Shown in pieces: positions 58,356-64,000 of a DNA stretch of 64,000 bases. The notes below the pieces were generated by a model. That model saw only the letters and a list, made by a program, of their open reading frames with translations. It was not told where the DNA came from and did not search any database. Location: the NCBI RefSeq assembly GCF_018294505.1, contig NC_057802.1, forward strand, positions 555,485,716 to 555,549,715, written 5' to 3'. Position 1 is the first letter of the stretch. The number at the start of each line of letters is the position of its first letter. This stretch comes from Triticum aestivum (taxonomy: Eukaryota; Streptophyta; Magnoliopsida; Poales; Poaceae). The translations under genes and the position numbers were made by a program.

Positions 58356-59520
58356 GAGTAAATTGCATAAAACCATCACTTTGAAGATTAGGTTTGCAGA
58401 AAACACTACGCTACAATTCTTTTGCAGAAAACACCATGTCTTGAGTAATCATTTTGCAAAAACCACTGATCGGCGGATTAGAGCACTTTGAGCATGTTTA
58501 TGACAGATGGGTCCCCTTCGTCAGGAGCTGACTTGGCAAAAAACGCCACCTTGGCACTTTGACTAGTCAAAATCCCCTTCCTGCAACCCACCCGGTCGCC
58601 CTCCATGGCCCCATCTCTCACGCCAATGCACTCACGGCCAGCGGCCAGCCACAAGCCCGACTCCATCTTCCCCCGCCCGCATGGTCTGCTCGTCCTCACG
58701 CCCTGCCTTCTTCCACCGCCCCCGGATCCGGCCCAACCGCGATGCTCCGACCTCGCCACGCCGTCCTTCATCTGGATCGAGCCGCCACCGCTCTGTCCTC
58801 GATCTGGATCGAGCCGCCACCGGCCGCCCTCGATCTGGATCGAGACGCCGCCACTTCCTCTCGATGGCAAACGGCAGGCGGGGAGGAGGGGCAACAGCGA
58901 CTAACGCGCGCTTGGAGGGAGGGGCCGGGCGATAACTACCCCGCATTCAAAGAGCCAGTCGCCGATGTAGACCAGCCCGGCGTCGGCGGCGTCGGCAGCG
59001 CCTGCGCCATGGCTCGCGTCCACGCCACCGGTGGCAGGTCGAAGAGAACCAGATGGGTGAGCTCCACGCCGCCGAGCAGGTGGTGCCCTTCCGTGGGCGG
59101 GAGCAGCTGGTTCGCCCAGTTCTGCAACGGGGATGACGTCTCGAGCCACCGGCACTAAGTTCTGCAACAGGGACGACGTCTCCGGCCACCGGCGCGAAGT
59201 TCTGCGGCGAGGACGGCATCTCCGGCACCCGCGCGAAGTTGCCAATGATTGCATCAACGGGTCGACGCAGCTGGACAGCGGTCTGCTCATGTACACGTGG
59301 CTTTTTGACTAGTCAAAGTGTCCAGGTGGTGTTTTTTTGCCAAGTCAACTCCTGACAAATGGGACCCATCTGTCATAAACGTGCTCAAAGTGCTCTAATC
59401 CGTCGATCAGTGGGTTTTGCAAAATGATTACACAAGACGTGGTGTTTTCTGCAAAAAAAAATCAACATAGTGTTTTCTGCAAACCTAGCCTCCAAAGTGG
59501 TGGTTTTATGCAATTTACTC
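58356..59520. mobile_element. Non-autonomous Mutator-like element (MULE 2)
   Basis: Starts GAGTAAATTGCATAAAACCA and ends with the inverted TTTTATGCAATTTACTC. Flanks GACAATGAC (58347-58355) and CACAATGAC (59521-59529) are a 9-bp duplication with one mismatch. Long inverted repeats continue inward for about 240 bp on each side (TGACTAGTCAAA near 58558 and 59306). The centre (58580-59290) is GC-rich with a triplet of GATCTGGATCGAGCCGCCAC-like units at 58774-58850 and may be captured host sequence, not identified. No transposase. Confidence 0.85.
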
Positions 59521-59529
59521 CACAATGAC

Positions 59530-60140
59530 AGCCGGCGATGACTGCGGGCATACCGGCACGAGATGTGACGGACGACATCAGATGCACGAGGAGGCGCGGA
59601 GTCACATGACAGCTTGAAGTGGCGTGTTTAGTAGCCAGAAGGGCAGCCGGTGGTGCGTGGTAGTTAGCACGACCACTAATGGTGGCGGCGCTGGCTCGTC
59701 GACTGCTAGCACGCTCGGTTGTGGCACGGTGCAACAATTGCAAGTCAACTGTTTGACGAAATGTCTACATCGGAGATGGATGAAAAGAAATAGACATATT
59801 GCCACCTGGACATGACCCGGTCAAAACGATGCTGAGTCAACATGGATACTGCTTCGGTTGAGTCAGGGGACCAAACTTCTCCGGTTTCAAGAGTTCGTGG
59901 TGCAGGTTGTACGGTTTCGTAGTTGAAGGACCAGATCTAAACTCCGCCAAGGGGTTGAAAGACGAAAAATATACTTTCCTCTACTAAAAAATAGTCGTAG
60001 AAGTTGTCTAGCGGAATAGTGTCAAAATTTCGTGACATATACTACCGTAGAAAAATGTATTGAAAATCTGGCCACGCAAATGCACCGGATAGACCATCAG
60101 CGCAAACATGACGTGAAGGAGCTCAGTAAATGAACAGAAA
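59530..60140. other. Right half of a disrupted repeat, no gene recognised
   Basis: ACCAAACTTCTCCGGTTTCA and GGTTGAAAGACGAAAAATAT near 59870-59970 look like the end of another long-TIR DNA element. A matching left end was not found. Confidence 0.3.
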
Positions 60141-60149
60141 TTAAAAACA

Positions 60150-60950
60150 GATCATGGATGAATGAGCAGCAATGCTATTACCTAGAAAGCTTCGTCTCGG
60201 TCCTGTAGAGCGGGTAGCTAGGCTGTCTACTCCAGCCAAAATTCTGCAAGAAAGAAACCACCGAGCGACCAAAATTAGGCGAGATGAGGTGCAAATGGTG
60301 CATGGAAGGAGGGGAGGAGGGGTGATTCCAGCGTGCGTACATTGAGCGCGGAAAGTCGGGGTGCTGGTGCGGAGGTTTAGGGGGACAATTTCGAAGTCGA
60401 AGCCTTCTCCGTTCAGCACGCCATACGCTTCCTGCTTGTTCTTATACCCTCATTCTTATGCCCAATCTCTGTCTCTGTCTGACCGTCTCTCCCCTAGCTC
60501 AATCTCACAGAAACCATCAAACAGTTTTTGAGATTAGAACATGCCAACCATGCCAACTGGTTAATTGCATGACACCTCTGCCGGAATTAGCATCGAGTTG
60601 ACCAACAGGGGTAGTTCGAGGTTGCACCCGGCAGCACGCCCAATCATTATCACGATCTCTATAAACACGCAATCTATAAGATGCAGGGCCGCCTTAACAA
60701 ACTACCAATAGGGCAGAAGACCTGTAGCTGAAGATGTCCGACCCAGGTAATTTATTCCCAAGAGGAATAGTGGACTTTTGGCAGAAATATCACAAGAAAG
60801 CTTGAAAACAAAATGGTATGCTAGCGCTCATAAAATAGTTGCATTCTATGTTATTTCATCTCCGCAAGGATTCTTTCCTCTAAGACCAACACCAAGATAT
60901 ATAGTACTTCTATATACAAATAAACATTAGCAGTACAACGGGGTTGCGGT
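60150..60950 (-). other. Conserved flanking block A, copy 3
   Basis: Aligns with 9211-9830 (60150-60660), 25706-25790 (60695-60775) and 10290-10350 (60825-60885), in that order. TTTCTTGCAG on the minus strand at about 60250 followed by a 64-bp segment and GTAATAGC could be a small exon. It keeps an uninterrupted version of the MITE target at about 60690. Confidence 0.5.
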
Positions 60951-61290
60951 TGCATCTCCATGATGGCGGAACGATGCCGTGGCGCGATTTAACCGTGCCC
61001 TCATCTCTGCGCGACGGGTAGACATGACACAGTAAATGTGGAAGTAGTCTATACAAACTGAAAGTTCAAGAGAGTACCAGGCCATGATTTTGACCTTCCT
61101 GGCATAGTCTCCTATCTCATAGTATTAACTAAATAATTAAACTGTACAAGACACACCTGAAAACAATCTTAAATAGAATCGTATAATCATAATTGGCCGA
61201 TAAATACAACATGTGGTAAGTATGAAAAGGAAAAACCCAAATATTTGCACTATTAGGCTTGCCCAACAATCCCCTGTCGCGATTCGGTTT
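60951..61290. other. No gene recognised
   Basis: AT-rich sequence with no supported feature. Confidence 0.4.
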
Positions 61291-62330
61291 GCTAACACCC
61301 CTACATGGATGCAGGTGTTACGTCTTGCATGTTTGCAGGTGTTTGGAACTCTCCACTCACTTTCCTTTCATCCTATCTATCGACAAAATTTGTCATCATT
61401 AATGGGTCCTTCATCATTGTCACCACATACAACCACATGTTATTCCCTACTCTTTTCACGAATTGTCCAATTCTTTTATGGCATACTCTAGTTACTCCTA
61501 TTACTATTCATTTGATCATTGTTCATCAATCTACTTCTGGTAATAATTGGTCTGTTGGATTTGATTATGCGGGTCTTTTGTGCAGAGGGCCTTGGAACCA
61601 AGGTCGTGATTCTCAGGTGCAATAGTGCACGCGACCTCAATTCACACTCCACTTCCACATCTTCTCCACCGTTAATTCAGATCTATGGCGTTGTCGACCT
61701 AGACACCTTGCATCGTCATGACATTCTTCGTCCGCTTGCATCGTCATCTTCAGTTCCATGCAATAAAACAATAAATGAGCATAATTTTAGTCACCTGTGT
61801 TAGTTTGGGTGCCATGTTCATTTCCCCTTTTCAGTCCTCGCTAGTTGCACGGTGCATCCTTTTGAACTTATACATTGAGATATCTGGACATCCCCATTAA
61901 AAGCCATCCAGCCTAGCTGTCGAACCAGCATTCTCGGGGTCATCCTTTTCATCGCGCTCTCCCTCACCTATAGGATTCGTCAACTTGAAGTGAAGAACGC
62001 TTTCCTGCATCAGTCGTTCTTCAAGGTCGTCTTCCGTTGCTAGCTTACGAGATCTGTCCTCCCCCAACTATGTGTGCCGCCTCAACAACTCGTCTACGGG
62101 GTTCTGCAGGGACTCTCTAGTACATGTCGTTCACACGTCTGGACATCATCTATGAAGTGCAGTTCGTCTGCCTCCACATACATGACCAATGTAGTACCTC
62201 TTATGGGTACATGCAGTGCCCCCTACCTCAGATCACCGTCATGTCGACACATGACAATGTTAACACAGTCTACATGTCTACGAATCGACGCAACGTCGGT
62301 GAAGTAAACACATCAAGATTGACTCAGCAC
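61291..62330 (+). pseudogene. Fossil Copia pol region
   Basis: In pieces and several frames: a degraded protease/pre-integrase stretch (SVGFDYAGLL, then a frame with GTKVVILRCNS), the linker LASSSSVPCNKTINEHN, an integrase fragment, then reverse transcriptase (QLEVKNAFLHQSF at about 61980) and LDIIYEVQFVCLHIHDQ (62135). The Copia order is kept, but most of integrase and reverse transcriptase is deleted. No LTRs were found. Much older than the Angela-type element. Confidence 0.7.
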
Positions 62331-63830
62331 TTGGACGCCGACCGCGGGCACATACAGAATCCTTCTTCAACCAGATACGGTGTCCCTCACCTCCTCCATC
62401 AATTGCGTACTAAAATCAGAAAATAGCCTGCTAAAAAATAGAAAATAGGAAGAAAAATAGCCTCGCAGGCAGCCATCGTGAGTGGTTGGTTCATGGCTGC
62501 TAATTAAACAAGTTCTTTGTTTCATGTCATCATGCACATATGGGGGCTGCTAAGAACGTATCTTACCATCTCTGGGTGGAAAGTGTGCAACATGCCAAAG
62601 TTAGCTCGATCAGGCAACGGATTACCAGTCCACCTAACTGGGGCCTCATCCGTATCGATGAGTAGTTTCAGACCTGCGATTAGCGTAGGTACGTGGAGGC
62701 GGCCCACCACAAACACATGGAAAATCATTTCCTGAAGCAGACTACTTTGACAACGGCCTACTCTACAAAGAAACAGAAAACAAATCGCTAGCTCCCAGCA
62801 ACCGTCAACGGTCTGATCCGTGAATACTAATTAAGAAATTGTTATATTATGTTTTGAGGGAGGCTGCTAACGAAGGTGTCGACTCCCCGGTTATATTAAA
62901 AAATGCCCAACATTTCAAATTGTCAATCGACTGAGCTGGAGCTATCAGGCAACGACTTTTGCACAGAACAGGTCACTACAAGGCAGCGCCCTCCACTCCA
63001 TGCAAAGCCTCCTGTCTGGATGTTACGATCCTTGACACCGGCGTCACGCACAGAGGATTCGGGTCATAATTTGGATACAATGGGAATACAAATCAAAAGA
63101 GAAATAAAGGAGGAAGAGCAATGGAGGAGGGAAAAGTAGCCATGCAGCCATGCTACAGTTCAGTTCATCATCGATGCCTCCTGTCAGGCAACACACAGGT
63201 TCAATACATGGGCCAAGCCAGACATCAAATAGGCTTGCAGGCCCGAACTGTCTACCCGCTACTATCCTGTTACCAGCCCAGGACCCAGGTCGTGACACTC
63301 TGTCGCCAAGATTTGCTACCCTGAGCGTCGCACAACCATGAAGACATTCGCATTGTGTGTCTGAGCTTCCAAACAGTCCATGTGTGTTGGTACTGCTAAG
63401 AAGAGGAGTTAGCTTGATTAGGGATGTAAATGATGCAATAAACGCCGTCCACAAGTCATGTTTAGTTAGTTTTTGCTAGCTCGATAGATCATAAGTGGGC
63501 TTAAATGTATAGTGAACTAAGTTAACTTAAGCCTGTATGTACTCTTTTGCTTTTATGAAGAACAATGACTCTGCTTACCGTTTTGAATTCAACTGTATAG
63601 TGAGTCCAAAATGGGAGCAACTAGCCTGAGCCCAAAACATCTGATTCCAGGGGCACAATCATAAAACAGTTTGCCTGCAATATGAAAGAAATCTTATCCC
63701 TAGTGCAACGAAAACAATCAAGCCCCCAACAAAAGCAAGTTCATATCACAACTCCACGAGGCGTTGTGCAACCAAAGCAACAAAATCAAATCCTGCTCCA
63801 GCCGGCTGCAACAGACCCATGGTACATACA
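62331..63830. other. Intergenic, no gene recognised
   Basis: Short open frames only, none recognised. GGCTGCTAA recurs near 62490, 62547 and 62863, which may mark a small repeat. Confidence 0.35.
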
Positions 63831-63834
63831 TAAC

Positions 63835-64000
63835 CAATCCACATGGTATCATTAGTAGTACAAGCGTACACCAGATTATAGAGTTTCAGACAGGAAATAC
63901 AACACATAATCACAATATTACACCAAACCAACAAGCGCAATGTCATCATAAACGCAAAGCCTTAAATATACAAATTGTGATGGATACACATAGACTGAGT
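63835..64000 (-). other. Start of a third gene-cluster unit (3' flank)
   Basis: TAGTACAAGCGTACACCAGATTAT, then ACACCAAACCAACAAGCGCAA align with 13675-13735 (downstream of RING copy 1) and more weakly with 27765-27855 (downstream of DUF4220 copy 2). The gene itself should lie to the right of the window, on the minus strand. Which of the two families it belongs to cannot be told from here. Confidence 0.55.

Noticed and set aside
1..64000. CRISPR array, tRNA or rRNA genes, bacterial operons
   Set aside because: No regular spacer arrays, cloverleaf or ribosomal sequences were seen; all signals are those of a grass nuclear genome.

Overview
The window is grass nuclear DNA, almost certainly from the wheat tribe (Triticum, Aegilops or a close relative). 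Evidence: the LTRs match, from memory, Triticeae Angela/BARE-type Copia and Fatima- and Sabrina/WHAM-type Gypsy elements; elements are nested; a Stowaway MITE, Mutator and CACTA DNA transposons and L1-type LINEs are present; and the few host genes belong to plant families (WAV3-like RING proteins and DUF4220/DUF594 membrane proteins). No bacterial or organellar features, CRISPR arrays, rRNA or tRNA genes were seen. Family names were recalled, not searched.

Layout. 1-8310: the left-truncated half of a non-autonomous Gypsy element read on the minus strand (5' LTR, gag, aspartic protease), with a spliced multi-exon gene on the opposite strand. 8311-8667: a LINE 3' end. 9.2-29.0 kb: a host-gene island of tandem paralogous units, each a conserved flanking block, a WAV3-like RING gene and a DUF4220/DUF594 gene, all on the minus strand. 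Unit 1 has taken a Stowaway MITE, a Mutator element (11962-13318), a full-length LINE (15002-23470) and a second, rearranged LINE (about 24.03-25.18 kb). Unit 2 (25.7-28.95 kb) is compact but damaged. 29.0-55.4 kb: a CACTA remnant split by a second copy of the ambisense Gypsy element (30419-55212, TSD CCTAC), which itself contains an Angela-type Copia element (31820-40415, TSD GTGGA) and a Gypsy element with TGATACGTCTCC-type ends (41744-48440). 55.4-60 kb: an AT-rich degenerate tandem repeat, a GC-rich block and a second Mutator element (58356-59520). 60.15-64 kb: a third paralogous flanking block, a fossil Copia pol region, and at the right edge the start of what looks like a third gene unit.

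How it fits together. LTR divergence counted by eye (about 20/480, 46/1754 and 15/1570 differences) falls in the order demanded by the nesting: outer Gypsy oldest, then Copia, then inner Gypsy. The host genes form a small tandem cluster under decay. RING copy 1 is the only host gene with an intact reading frame; both DUF4220 copies are broken. The most distinctive structures are the ambisense retrotransposon, with conserved splice sites on the strand opposite gag-pro, and RING proteins that join a WAV3-type RING to the WAV3 C-terminal tail without the vWA domain between them.
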